Of a stretch of 20,558 bases of DNA, positions 1-7,397 are shown one piece after another. The notes beneath the pieces are model-generated. The model did no database searches. It was not told the DNA's origin and worked only from the letters and a program-made list of their open reading frames with translations. Position 1 is the stretch's first letter. Each line of letters opens with the position of its first letter. Both the position numbers and the translations under genes were made by a program. The stretch covers positions 1-20,558 of the forward strand of contig CAURMH010000029.1 of the NCBI GenBank assembly GCA_963525745.1, written 5' to 3'. The DNA is from CAURMH01 sp963525745 (GTDB lineage Bacteria; Pseudomonadota; Gammaproteobacteria; Enterobacterales; Pasteurellaceae).

Positions 1-406
1 CTAAAGGAGTTGGGAAGCAAGTACTCGGACTCCAAGTGCGGTCGAAAAAGCGCAAGAAATTCACCACCTACCGAGGCACAATAGGCCATATCGCCCCGAA
101 TCGTCTTGAGCGTGATTTTAAGGCCACGGTCCCGAATCAAAAGTGGGTGACGGATATCACGGAGTTTAAAGCGAAAGATGGGGAAAAGTCTATTTATCCC
201 CAATTTTAGACTTATTTAACAATGAGATAGTCGCCTTTAATCTCAGCCACTCACCGAATTGGGCACAAGTAGAGTCTATGCTAAAAATGGTCATCAAGCG
301 TCAGAATAAAACGAAAGAAGAGATAGTTGAAGCGGTAAGAGATTATTTGGACTATTATAACCACCGTCGAATCCAACTAAAATTAAAAGGACTGAGTCCG
401 ATATAA
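1..406 (+). pseudogene. IS3-family (IS150-like) transposase OrfB remnant
   Basis: The reading frame starting at position 3 gives a DDE-transposase segment with GLQVRSKKRKKF, then GHIAPNRLERDF and NQKWVTDITEF (first catalytic Asp region). It breaks at the A-run near 184-188 and hits a stop at 207-209. Adding one base restores the frame: the -1 shifted frame from 191 reads YLSPILDLFNNEIVAFNLS and runs to TAA at 404-406, ending in the family-typical DYYNHRRIQLKLKGLSP. Between VESMLKMVIKRQ and NKTKEEIVEAVRDYL about 50-60 residues usual for IS150-type OrfB are missing, including the second Asp and the Glu of the DDE triad. The 5' part lies outside the window. One frameshift plus an internal deletion means it cannot encode an active transposase. 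Family assignment rests on motif memory; which named IS it is cannot be told. Confidence 0.85.
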
Positions 407-430
407 TATCGTTGTCAGTCCTTGAATTAA

Positions 431-455
431 TGGTCCGGATTTTTGGGAGCAGATC
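431..455 (+). repeat. Right terminal inverted repeat of the IS remnant
   Basis: The stretch contains GTCC, then TTTTTGGG, and ends in CAGATCA. It lines up with the right end of IS150-type elements (CTGTCC...TTTTTGGGG..CAG..CA) and terminates in CA as IS3-family ends do. It sits 25 bases after the transposase stop, as expected. No matching left end is in the window, so the exact boundary is an inference. Confidence 0.55.
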
Positions 456-484
456 AATTTGCCCGCTCTTTCCATCCTTAGTTA

Positions 485-1963
485 TTATCCTGCCACAGCG
501 ATGCGTTTCATATCGGTCATATAGCCGCGCAATTCTTGTCCTATTAATTCGACCGGATGATTTCGAATCGCGTCATTGACATCACGTAAAGTTACATTAT
601 CAATTTCTACGGCAGGCGTTGGTTCACCTAAATCACCTTTTTGTAAGTGAGGAATAATTTCTTTGGCTAAAATCGGTGTGGCGACGTTAGAGAATAAATA
701 GTTGCCATATTCCGCTGTATCGGAAATAACCACATTCATCTCATATAACCGTTTACGTGCAATTGTATTAGCGATTAACGGTAATTCGTGCAAAGATTCA
801 TAATAAGCCGATTCTTCATAAATGCCGCTTGCTACCATTGCATCAAACGCCATTTCCACACCGGCTTTCACCATCGCAACCATTAATACGCCGTGATCAA
901 AGTATTCCTGTTCGCTGATTTTGCCTTCATATTTCGGTGCATTTTCAAATGCGGTTTTGCCGGTCGCTTCACGCCAGGCGAATAAATCGTGATCGCCGTT
1001 TGCCCAATCTTCCATCATTACACGGGAAAATTCACCGCTGATAATATCGTCCATATGTTTTAAATAAAGGAAGCCGAGTTTTTCTTTAATTAATTCTGCA
1101 AGCTCAAAAGCACGTAATTTGGCGGAGTTGGATAAGCGATCCATCATTAATGTAATACCGCCCTGTTTTAAAGCTTCGGTAATCGTTTCCCAGCCATATT
1201 GAATCAATTTTCCTGCATAAGCTGGGTCTTTTCCGTCCGCCACCAATTTGTCGTAGCAAACAATTGAACCCGCTTGCAACATGCCGCAAAGAATAGTTTG
1301 TTCGCCCATTAAATCTGATTTTACTTCCGCCACAAAAGAGGATTCCAATACACCGGCACGATCACCGCCTGTCGCACTCGCCCAGGCTTTCGCAATCGCC
1401 ATCCCTTCACCGCGCGGATCATTCGCCGGATGGACGGCAATTAAAGTAGGCACACCGAAGCCGCGTTTATATTCTTCACGCACTTCTGTGCCGGGGCATT
1501 TAGGCGCAGACATCACAACCGTAATATCCGGCCGAATTTGCTCGCCGACTTCGACGATATTAAAGCCGTGGGAATAACCGAAAGCCGAATCTTTTTTCAT
1601 CAACGGCATGACATCGGCAACGACTTTGCTGTGTTGCTTATCTGGGGTTAAGTTAATAACCAAATCTGCTGTAGGGATTAATTCTTCGTACGTGCCGACA
1701 TTAAATCCGTTTTCACAGGCGCGTTGAAAAGAAGCGCGTTTTTCAGCAATCGCTTCTTTACGCAATGCATAAGCCACATCTAAGCCGGAGTCGCGCATAT
1801 TCAGCCCTTGATTCAAACCTTGCGCGCCGCAACCGACGATAACGATTTTTTTGCCTTTTAAATAATGACAGCCGTCGGCAAATTCACTGCGCTCCATAAA
1901 GCGGCAGCGGCCTAATTGATCAAGTTGTTGACGTAAATTTAAGGTATTGAAGTAATTCGCCAT
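485..1963 (-). CDS. ilvC: Ketol-acid reductoisomerase (NADP+), class II
   Basis: The protein converts 2-acetolactate (or 2-aceto-2-hydroxybutyrate) to the dihydroxy acid by alkyl migration and NADPH-dependent reduction, the second common step of valine, leucine and isoleucine synthesis in the cytoplasm. It has 492 residues, the length of the long class II enzymes (E. coli IlvC 491). The start MANYFNTLNLRQQL and the end YMTDMKRIAVAG match E. coli almost residue for residue. The Rossmann motif VGCGAQGLNQG lies near residues 43-53, followed by RDSGLDVAYALRKEAIAEKR for cofactor phosphate binding. The duplicated C-terminal knotted domains follow, with EVKSDLMGEQTILCG and DTAEYGNYLFSN visible. It is transcribed away from ilvY. 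No convincing terminator is visible between its stop and the IS end, so the IS may have replaced the native downstream sequence. Confidence 0.98.
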   Translation of the reverse strand: MANYFNTLNLRQQLDQLGRCRFMERSEFADGCHYLKGKKIVIVGCGAQGLNQGLNMRDSGLDVAYALRKEAIAEKRASFQRACENGFNVGTYEELIPTADLVINLTPDKQHSKVVADVMPLMKKDSAFGYSHGFNIVEVGEQIRPDITVVMSAPKCPGTEVREEYKRGFGVPTLIAVHPANDPRGEGMAIAKAWASATGGDRAGVLESSFVAEVKSDLMGEQTILCGMLQAGSIVCYDKLVADGKDPAYAGKLIQYGWETITEALKQGGITLMMDRLSNSAKLRAFELAELIKEKLGFLYLKHMDDIISGEFSRVMMEDWANGDHDLFAWREATGKTAFENAPKYEGKISEQEYFDHGVLMVAMVKAGVEMAFDAMVASGIYEESAYYESLHELPLIANTIARKRLYEMNVVISDTAEYGNYLFSNVATPILAKEIIPHLQKGDLGEPTPAVEIDNVTLRDVNDAIRNHPVELIGQELRGYMTDMKRIAVAG

Positions 1964-2003
1964 TTTTTATCCTTTATTGTATGAAAATGAAAAAAATTAA
2001 TTA

Positions 2004-2020
2004 AAATCCTCTTTGGATTT
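2004..2020 (-). promoter_or_regulatory. Possible stem-loop in the ilvC leader
   Basis: In the ilvC transcript AAATCC pairs with GGATTT around a 5-base loop, followed at once by a U-rich stretch (minus strand of 1989-2003). This is terminator-like but only 6 mostly A-U pairs. No leader peptide was recognised, and IlvY-activated ilvC is not known to be attenuated, so it may be chance. Confidence 0.2.
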
Positions 2021-2035
2021 AATGGTTTCTATCTC

Positions 2036-2063
2036 ATTATATTCCTTCTTATGATTGCGTAAA
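2036..2063 (-). promoter_or_regulatory. ilvC promoter
   Basis: On the minus strand a -35 element TTTACG (2058-2063) is followed after 16 bases by a perfect -10 TATAAT (2036-2041). Transcription would start near 2029, giving a leader of about 65 bases. The weak -35 next to the palindrome at 2067-2084 fits an activator-dependent promoter, as known for ilvC under IlvY with acetolactate as inducer. Confidence 0.6.
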
Positions 2064-2066
2064 TTG

Positions 2067-2084
2067 ATATTATTGAAATAATAT
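2067..2084. promoter_or_regulatory. Palindromic candidate IlvY operator
   Basis: ATATTATT and AATAATAT form a perfect 8+8 inverted repeat around GA. It ends 3 bases upstream of the ilvC -35 and covers the predicted ilvY -35, the arrangement expected for a LysR-type regulator that activates ilvC and represses its own gene. A TTGCG at 2056-2060 and a TTGCAA at 2086-2091 flank it and could also belong to operator sites. Assignment to IlvY is inferred from position. Confidence 0.5.
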
Positions 2085-2101
2085 ATTGCAATTTTTACAA
2101 C
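2073..2101 (+). promoter_or_regulatory. Candidate ilvY promoter
   Basis: TTGAAA (2073-2078) and TACAAC (2096-2101) are separated by 17 bases on the plus strand, with the -35 inside the palindrome. The -10 matches four of six consensus bases, so this is plausible rather than certain. Confidence 0.4.
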
Positions 2102-2121
2102 ATGTTTCGTCATGTTCGGTA

Positions 2122-2130
2122 AAGTGCGGT
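2122..2130 (+). repeat. DNA uptake signal sequence between ilvC and ilvY
   Basis: Perfect AAGTGCGGT followed by CG and a T-run, the extended H. influenzae-type uptake motif. It lies in the ilvY leader, just upstream of the ribosome binding site. Confidence 0.9.
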
Positions 2131-2153
2131 CGTTTTTAACGGAGTTTAGGAAA

Positions 2154-3032
2154 ATGGAATTTAATGATTTAAAAATTTTTTTACATTTGGCAAATAGTCG
2201 CCATTTCAGCAAAACGGCCGGTCAAAACCATATGTCGCCGTCGACCCTTTCACGTCAAATTCAACGTCTGGAAGAAGAGCTTGGACAACCGTTATTTATA
2301 CGTGATAACAGGCAGGTCACCTTAACCGGAACAGGGGAATTATTTTTACCGTTTGCACAACAACAATGGCAGCAGTGGCAACAATTTAAACAACAGCTTT
2401 TAACGGATAGTGCGCAATTAGTCGGCGAATTACGCTTATTTTGCTCCGTTACGGCTTCTTATAGTCATTTGCCGACTATTCTCGAAAAATTTCGTTCCCA
2501 TTATCCTCAAGTCGAAATTAAATTGACGACCGGCGATCCGGCTTCCGCACCGGAATTGGTTCAAGCCGGGCTGGTGGATTTAGCCATAGCGGGACGTCCT
2601 GATAATTTACCAAATACGATGGCATTTCATCATATTGACAATATCGGTTTATCATTGATTGCGCCGCGTATATTTTGTACGGCAACGCAATTGTTGCAGC
2701 AGGATCCCATCAATTGGCAGCAAATGCCGTTTATTTTTCCGCAACAAGGCGCCGCCCGTCAACGCGTCGAACAATGGCTGAAAGGTAAAAAAATCAAACA
2801 CCCGCAAATTTATGCAACCGTTGCCGGACATGAAGGTATCGTTCCTATGGTAGCATTGGGTTGTGGTTTGGCGATGTTACCCGATGTTGTTATTCGTAAC
2901 AGTCCGATGCATAGTCGGGTTTCCGCGCTGCCTTTGGATGAGCCCGTCGAGCCTTTCGAACTGGGTGTTTGCGCTCAGAAAAAATATCTTGAAAAACCAT
3001 TAATTCGTGCATTTTGGACGATGTTAGAGTAG
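2154..3032 (+). CDS. ilvY: LysR-type activator of ilvC
   Basis: This is a transcription factor that in E. coli binds the ilvY-ilvC control region and activates ilvC when acetolactate or acetohydroxybutyrate is present. The 292-residue protein (E. coli 297) begins MEFNDLKIFLHLANSRHFSK. The winged helix-turn-helix covers about residues 18-60, with SPSTLSRQIQRLEEELG as the recognition region. The rest is a LysR substrate-binding domain, with VAGHEGIVPMVALGCGLAMLP near the C-terminus typical of the inducer-responsive fold. An upstream ATG at 2112 would add 14 residues that run through the uptake sequence. The ATG at 2154 is preferred because GGAG sits about 10 bases before it and family members start with ME/MD. 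It is divergent from its target, which supports the assignment strongly. Confidence 0.93.
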   Translation: MEFNDLKIFLHLANSRHFSKTAGQNHMSPSTLSRQIQRLEEELGQPLFIRDNRQVTLTGTGELFLPFAQQQWQQWQQFKQQLLTDSAQLVGELRLFCSVTASYSHLPTILEKFRSHYPQVEIKLTTGDPASAPELVQAGLVDLAIAGRPDNLPNTMAFHHIDNIGLSLIAPRIFCTATQLLQQDPINWQQMPFIFPQQGAARQRVEQWLKGKKIKHPQIYATVAGHEGIVPMVALGCGLAMLPDVVIRNSPMHSRVSALPLDEPVEPFELGVCAQKKYLEKPLIRAFWTMLE

Positions 3033-3045
3033 ATTAGTCGGTACG

Positions 3046-3054
3046 AAGTGCGGT
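3046..3054 (+). repeat. DNA uptake signal sequence between ilvY and rarD
   Basis: Perfect AAGTGCGGT followed by a T-rich stretch, placed in the 40-base gap just upstream of the next gene. Confidence 0.9.
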
Positions 3055-3072
3055 CATTTTTAGGAAAGTTTT

Positions 3073-3960
3073 ATGCTTAAAGGCACGTTGTTTTCACTGC
3101 TTGCGTCGGTTTTATTCAGCTATATGTATTATTTTTCAACGTTGTTGGGATCCCTTGGCGGAGAAGGCATTTTCGGCTATCGCATGATTTTGACTTTTCC
3201 TTTCGTTTTAGGCGTCATTATTACCTTTCGGCAGACTTATGCGCTAAAAATGCTTTTTCGTCGAATTGTACTCCAACCGTCATTATTGCTTGCCATTTCG
3301 CTTTGCAGCGCCATTATCGGTTCGCAGATGTGGCTTTTTTTATGGGCACCGAACAACGGCAGCTCCTTAAGTTTGTCTCTCGGTTATTTGCTTTTGCCGA
3401 TTTGCTTGGTTGTTATCGCTCGAATTGTTTTTAAAGAATACATTTCTCCGCTGAAGTTCGTCGCCGTCATCTCCGCCTTAATCGGAGTCGTGATTAACAT
3501 CAGTCTAAAAGGCGGTTTATCTTGGGAAGCTTCTTTCGTCTGTGTCGGATACAGTCTTTATTTTGTCATTAGGAAGAAACTACAACTAATGAACTTAGCC
3601 AGTTTTTGCCTTGAAGTGTTATTTATGCTTCCGGTTTGCATTTACTTCGTCGGTCAAATTAATCTCGCCGAAATATCGCAATCGACGCCGTCTATTTATG
3701 GGTTACTGGTCGGGCTCGGATTCATCAGCGGAACGGCGTTGACATTTTACATTGCGGCCAGCAATATTTTACCGATGAACGTGCTGGGTTTATTAGGTTA
3801 TGTCGAGCCGGTAATGATGGTGATCATTTCGTTTTTATTGGGGGAAGTCGTCGATATACGGACTTATCCGCTATTTTTATGTTTATTGCTTGCTATGGGC
3901 TTAATTCTTATCGATGGCATTTTAACGTTACGCAGACAAGGGATTAAACCGCATGTTTAA
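3073..3960 (+). CDS. RarD/EamA-family drug/metabolite transporter
   Basis: A 295-residue polytopic inner-membrane protein, about ten hydrophobic segments, made of two repeated EamA halves. It resembles RarD: LFLWAPNNGSSLSLSLGYLL corresponds to the conserved WxxNN...SLGYFINPL region, and FKEYISPLKFVAVISALIGV and a C-terminal GLLGYVEPVMMVIISFLLGE follow the family pattern. RarD is annotated as a chloramphenicol-sensitivity protein in E. coli but its true substrate is not established. The gene begins 40 bases after ilvY, with AGGAAAG before the ATG, and its end overlaps glpE by 8 bases, so it probably shares a transcript with both. Whether it exports amino acids, as its place next to ilvY could suggest, is speculation. 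Confidence 0.8.
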   Translation: MLKGTLFSLLASVLFSYMYYFSTLLGSLGGEGIFGYRMILTFPFVLGVIITFRQTYALKMLFRRIVLQPSLLLAISLCSAIIGSQMWLFLWAPNNGSSLSLSLGYLLLPICLVVIARIVFKEYISPLKFVAVISALIGVVINISLKGGLSWEASFVCVGYSLYFVIRKKLQLMNLASFCLEVLFMLPVCIYFVGQINLAEISQSTPSIYGLLVGLGFISGTALTFYIAASNILPMNVLGLLGYVEPVMMVIISFLLGEVVDIRTYPLFLCLLLAMGLILIDGILTLRRQGIKPHV

Positions 3961-4264
3961 AGAAATATCGCCGGAACAAGCTTGGCAAATGATGCAAAAC
4001 GGCGCATTTTTAGCCGATATTCGCGATAGCGCGCGATTTCATCAATCGCACGCCAAGGGCGCATTTCATTTAACCGAACAAACTTTTTTACAGTTTGAGC
4101 AGCAATTGGACTATGATTCACCGATTATTATCAGTTGTTATCACGGCGTTAGCAGTCGTGCCGTAGCGACCTTTCTGGCGGAACAGGGCTACGACGATTT
4201 ATACAGTATTCTCGGCGGTTTTGACGCTTGGCAGCGTGCCGGCTTACCTACGGAACATTTATAA
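3953..4264 (+). CDS. glpE: Thiosulfate sulfurtransferase GlpE (single-domain rhodanese)
   Basis: A small cytoplasmic rhodanese that transfers the outer sulfur of thiosulfate to cyanide or other thiophilic acceptors. The 103 residues match GlpE length (108 in E. coli). The active-site loop CYHGVSS carries the persulfide cysteine at residue 62 (E. coli C65 in CYHGNSS). ISPEQAWQMM at the N-terminus and the downstream AVATFLAEQGYDDLYSILGG are family hallmarks. In E. coli glpE lies in the glpEGR unit; here it overlaps the upstream transporter by 8 bases and precedes yheS by 14 bases, and no glpG or glpR is present. The physiological substrate remains unsettled. Confidence 0.9.
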   Translation: MFKEISPEQAWQMMQNGAFLADIRDSARFHQSHAKGAFHLTEQTFLQFEQQLDYDSPIIISCYHGVSSRAVATFLAEQGYDDLYSILGGFDAWQRAGLPTEHL

Positions 4265-4278
4265 TTAGCAAATTTACC

Positions 4279-6303
4279 ATGATCTTATTTAATCAATTAA
4301 CGTTAAAACGCGGTCAAACCGAATTGTTGGAAAATGCAAGTGCGGTCATTAATCCGAAACAAAAAGTCGGATTGGTCGGTAAAAACGGCTGTGGAAAATC
4401 CTCTTTATTGGCGCTTCTAAAAAAGGAATTACAACCGGAAGGCGGAGAAGTTAGTTATCCGCAAAATTGGGCCGTCTCTTGGGTGAATCAGGAAACGCCC
4501 GCTTTAGCGATTTCGGCTTTAGACTACGTTATTCAAGGAGATAGAGAATATTGCCGTTTACAAAACGAGCTTAATCAGGCAAACGAAAACAATGACGGAC
4601 ATGCCATTGCGCGCATTCACGGTCAGCTTGACGCCATTAACGCGTGGACGATTCACGCCCGCGCGGCCGCGTTACTGCACGGTTTGGGATTTCCCCAAGA
4701 AGACATTGCACGACCGGTCGGCGCTTTTTCGGGCGGTTGGCGGATGCGGCTTAATTTAGCGCAGGCGTTGCTTTGTCCGTCTGATTTGCTACTGCTTGAT
4801 GAGCCGACCAATCATTTAGATTTAGACGCCGTCATTTGGTTGGAGCATTGGTTGACGCAGTATCGCGGTACATTGGTGCTCGTTTCTCACGACCGCGATT
4901 TTCTCGATCCGATTGTGGATAAAATTTTGCATATCGAAAATCAAAAATTGCACGAATACACGGGAGATTATTCCTCTTTTGAAATACAACGGGCGACAAA
5001 ACTGGCTCAACAAGGTGCCATGTATCGCCAACAACAGCAAAAAATTGCGCATTTACAAAAATACATCGATCGCTTTAAGGCGAAAGCGACAAAGGCCAAA
5101 CAGGCACAAAGCCGAATGAAAGCGTTGGCTCGCATGGAGCTCATCGCGCCGGCTTATGTTGACAATCCTTTTTCCTTTAAATTTTTTCCGCCCCATGCCT
5201 TGCCCAATCCGTTGGTGACCCTTGAACAGGCTTCCGCCGGCTACGGGGAAGGAGAAAGTGCGGTTGAAATTTTAACGAAAATTAAACTTAATCTTGTGCC
5301 GGGTTCGCGTATCGGATTATTAGGCAAAAACGGGGCGGGTAAATCCACGTTAATTAAACTTTTAGCCGGTGAATTAGAACGTTCGCGAGCGAATTTTCTT
5401 CCCTTTAACGGAGCCGTTGGCAAAACCGACGTTCAAAATTCTTCGGATTTTGTGACCGCACTTTCAGGCAAAGTGCAGCTTGCCAAGGGCGTTCGATTAG
5501 GGTATTTCGCCCAACACCAGTTAGATAGTTTACGTGTCGACGAAAGTGCGCTGTGGCATATGCAAAAATTGGCACCGGAGCAAACCGAGCAGCAGATTAG
5601 GGATTATCTCGGCCGCTTTGCTTTTCATGGTGATAAAGTCAATCAAACGGTTAATTTGTTTTCGGGCGGTGAAAAAGCGCGCTTGGTTTTGGCATTAATC
5701 GTTTGGCAGCGGCCGAATTTGTTATTACTTGACGAACCGACCAACCATCTTGATTTGGATATGCGCCAGGCGTTAACCGAAGCGCTCATTGATTATGAAG
5801 GTTCACTTGTGGTTGTATCGCACGATCGCCATTTGTTGCGCAATATTGTGGAAGAATTCTACTTGGTTCATGATAAACAAGTGGAGGAATTTAAAGGCGA
5901 TTTAGACGATTATCAAAAATGGTTAAGTGAACGAAACGGTCGTGATAACGACCGAAAGAACGGTGAAAAAAGCAGCGAAAATGAAAATATCAATGTAAAC
6001 CGTAAAGAACAAAAACGTCGCGAAGCCGAATTGCGCCGACAAACGGCGCCGATACGCCAAAACATTTTAAAATCGGAAGAAAACATGACCGCACTTTCAG
6101 CGCAATTGGCCGACATTGAAAACCGACTTGCGGACGGAGAGCTTTATAATGCGGAAAATAAAGAAAAATTAACGGCATTATTGGCAAAGCAAGTCGCACT
6201 AAAGAAAATGTTGGAGGAAGCGGAGCAAAATTGGCTGGTTGAACAGGAAGCGTTGGAAACGATGCTCAATAATAGTGATCAAATACCGGAAGTACGCTCA
6301 TGA
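4279..6303 (+). CDS. yheS: ABC-F family ATPase YheS with an extra 26-residue insert
   Basis: A soluble twin-ATPase of the ABC-F class, thought to act on ribosomes rather than in transport. With the start at MILFNQLTLKRG (an upstream ATG at 4228 lies inside glpE and adds 17 unrelated residues) it has 674 residues against about 637 in E. coli. Domain 1 has Walker A GKNGCGKSS (34-42), signature FSGGW (150-154) and LLLLDEPTNHLDLD (170-183). The inter-domain arm is rich in KAKATKAKQAQSR (268-280). Domain 2 has Walker A GKNGAGKST (349-357), signature FSGGEKAR (461-468) and Walker B (481-494). A charged C-terminal coiled coil follows from about 555. Residues 367-392 are absent from the E. coli relative and, as far as I recall, from H. 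influenzae. The insert ends exactly at an uptake sequence. The stop overlaps yrdD by 4 bases. Assignment to YheS rather than Uup rests on close matches throughout. Confidence 0.93.
   Translation: MILFNQLTLKRGQTELLENASAVINPKQKVGLVGKNGCGKSSLLALLKKELQPEGGEVSYPQNWAVSWVNQETPALAISALDYVIQGDREYCRLQNELNQANENNDGHAIARIHGQLDAINAWTIHARAAALLHGLGFPQEDIARPVGAFSGGWRMRLNLAQALLCPSDLLLLDEPTNHLDLDAVIWLEHWLTQYRGTLVLVSHDRDFLDPIVDKILHIENQKLHEYTGDYSSFEIQRATKLAQQGAMYRQQQQKIAHLQKYIDRFKAKATKAKQAQSRMKALARMELIAPAYVDNPFSFKFFPPHALPNPLVTLEQASAGYGEGESAVEILTKIKLNLVPGSRIGLLGKNGAGKSTLIKLLAGELERSRANFLPFNGAVGKTDVQNSSDFVTALSGKVQLAKGVRLGYFAQHQLDSLRVDESALWHMQKLAPEQTEQQIRDYLGRFAFHGDKVNQTVNLFSGGEKARLVLALIVWQRPNLLLLDEPTNHLDLDMRQALTEALIDYEGSLVVVSHDRHLLRNIVEEFYLVHDKQVEEFKGDLDDYQKWLSERNGRDNDRKNGEKSSENENINVNRKEQKRREAELRRQTAPIRQNILKSEENMTALSAQLADIENRLADGELYNAENKEKLTALLAKQVALKKMLEEAEQNWLVEQEALETMLNNSDQIPEVRS
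5377..5454 (+). other. In-frame 78-base insertion within yheS
   Basis: The segment encodes residues 367-392, between LAGEL and TALSGKVQLAKG, a point where relatives have only a short loop. It contains a small palindrome TTCGC-GA-GCGAA (5382-5393). It abuts ACCGCACTT at 5455-5463, a perfect uptake sequence on the minus strand. It is in frame and stop-free, so the ATPase should still be made with an enlarged loop after the second Walker A helix. Its origin is not recognised. Confidence 0.6.
5458..5476. repeat. Uptake-sequence half-dyad hairpin inside yheS
   Basis: GCACTTT and AAAGTGC form a perfect 7-base stem around CAGGC. The left arm belongs to a perfect uptake sequence (5455-5463, minus strand); the right arm is a degenerate copy (AAGTGCAGC). 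Confidence 0.7.
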
Positions 6304-6857
6304 CCAAACCGTTATTTCAACACACAAAGTTGTTGAAGTTTTGTCCGCAATGCGGTGAGCCCTTGATAATAAAACAGGGTAAAAAAGGCTTGTTTCTCGG
6401 ATGTCGTGCTTATCCGAACTGCGATTATTTGCAGCCGTTACAAAAAAACGAACATAAAATATTGAAAACGTTAACCGAACGTTGCCCTCAATGCGATCAT
6501 GTATTGCAACTCAAACAAGGCAGTTTCGGCATGTTTATCGGTTGTAGCAATTATCCGGTCTGTCATTTTGTGGTGCGTGAAGAAACCGAAACCCCGATTG
6601 AACAAGCGCTCGATTGCCCTGAGTGCGGCAAGGGACAGTTGGTTCCTCGCCGCGGGCGGCAGGGAAAGTTCTTTTTTGCCTGCGATCAATTTCCGAAATG
6701 CAAATTTTCCGTTCCGTCACAGCCTTACGCTGAGCCTTGCCCGCAATGTCACTTCGGTGTGAGTTTTATAAAGCATCAAAATACGCAAGGTCGCCTTTTT
6801 CAATGTGCTAACAAGGCATGCCGTCATCAATTCGAGAAACTCCATGAAGATGAATGA
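6300..6857 (+). CDS. yrdD: Topoisomerase-type zinc-ribbon protein YrdD
   Basis: A 185-residue protein made of repeated zinc ribbons like those at the C-terminus of DNA topoisomerase I, without any topoisomerase catalytic domain. Three clear ribbons are CPQCGEPL...GCRAYPNC, CPQCDHVL...GCSNYPVC and CPECGKGQ...ACDQFPKC. A fourth, more divergent CPQC...CANKAC unit ends the protein. E. coli YrdD (180 residues) has the same layout and the same neighbours tsaC and aroE. It probably binds nucleic acid, but no function is established. It starts in the ATGA overlap with yheS and its last 14 bases overlap tsaC, so the three are likely translationally coupled. Confidence 0.88.
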   Translation: MTKPLFQHTKLLKFCPQCGEPLIIKQGKKGLFLGCRAYPNCDYLQPLQKNEHKILKTLTERCPQCDHVLQLKQGSFGMFIGCSNYPVCHFVVREETETPIEQALDCPECGKGQLVPRRGRQGKFFFACDQFPKCKFSVPSQPYAEPCPQCHFGVSFIKHQNTQGRLFQCANKACRHQFEKLHEDE

Positions 6858-7395
6858 AATTGTCGAACGATTAAAACGGGAAGACGTGGTCGCGTATCCG
6901 ACCGAAGCCGTTTTTGGCTTAGGCTGTAATCCGCACAGCGAAAGTGCGGTCAACAATTTGTTAATTTTGAAAAATCGCCCTGTTGAAAAAGGCTTAATTT
7001 TAATTGCGCCGGATTTAATGTTTTTACATCCGTTTATTGAGCAAAGCCTATTGAGTCATGCGCATTTAGATAAACTGACCGCCCATTATCCGCATCCTGT
7101 GACTTGGGTCGTTCCTGCCAACCCGAACACGCCGAAATATCTTACCGGTCGTTTCGATCGCATCGCGGTTCGGATAACCGATCATCCCGCGGTTTGTGCG
7201 TTATGTAAAAATGCAGGTTTTGCTTTAACGTCGACCAGCGCCAATTTGAGCGGTTTGCCGCCGTGTAAAACGGCAGAGGAAGTGCGGTCACAATTCGGCA
7301 AGAATTTTCCGGTATTGGATGCCTCTGTCGGGAAGGCGCAAAATCCTTCGGAAATTCGCGATTTATTAACCAATCAACTTTTTAGACGAGGATAG
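6844..7395 (+). CDS. tsaC: Threonylcarbamoyl-AMP synthase
   Basis: The enzyme makes L-threonylcarbamoyladenylate from threonine, bicarbonate and ATP, the first step of the t6A37 modification of ANN-decoding tRNAs. The 183-residue single-domain YrdC fold shows VVAYPTEAVFGLGCNP (residues 15-30), LKNRPVEKGLILIAP, FDRIAVRITDHP and LTSTSANLSGLPPC, ending NPSEIRDLLTNQLFRRG, which matches E. coli TsaC closely. The start at 6844 is chosen over 6805, which adds 13 residues read from the yrdD end, because GAG lies 7 bases before it; 6850 is an equally possible ATG. Two uptake sequences lie within the gene (6942 and 7280). It is followed after 2 bases by aroE, the same order as in E. coli. Confidence 0.93.
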   Translation: MKMNEIVERLKREDVVAYPTEAVFGLGCNPHSESAVNNLLILKNRPVEKGLILIAPDLMFLHPFIEQSLLSHAHLDKLTAHYPHPVTWVVPANPNTPKYLTGRFDRIAVRITDHPAVCALCKNAGFALTSTSANLSGLPPCKTAEEVRSQFGKNFPVLDASVGKAQNPSEIRDLLTNQLFRRG

Positions 7396-7397
7396 TT

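Noticed and set aside
400..484. Terminator for ilvC in the IS-ilvC gap
   Set aside because: Only a short GAGC/GCTC pairing without a following U-run on the minus strand was found, too weak to call.
1997..2212. Minus-strand reading frame of 71 residues across the ilvC-ilvY control region
   Set aside because: It overlaps the ilvC promoter and the start of ilvY, is lysine/asparagine-rich as random AT-rich frames are, and matches no family I know.
4228..4278. Upstream ATG extending YheS by 17 residues
   Set aside because: The extra part is read from the glpE end in another frame, and relatives start at the MI(L/V)F position.
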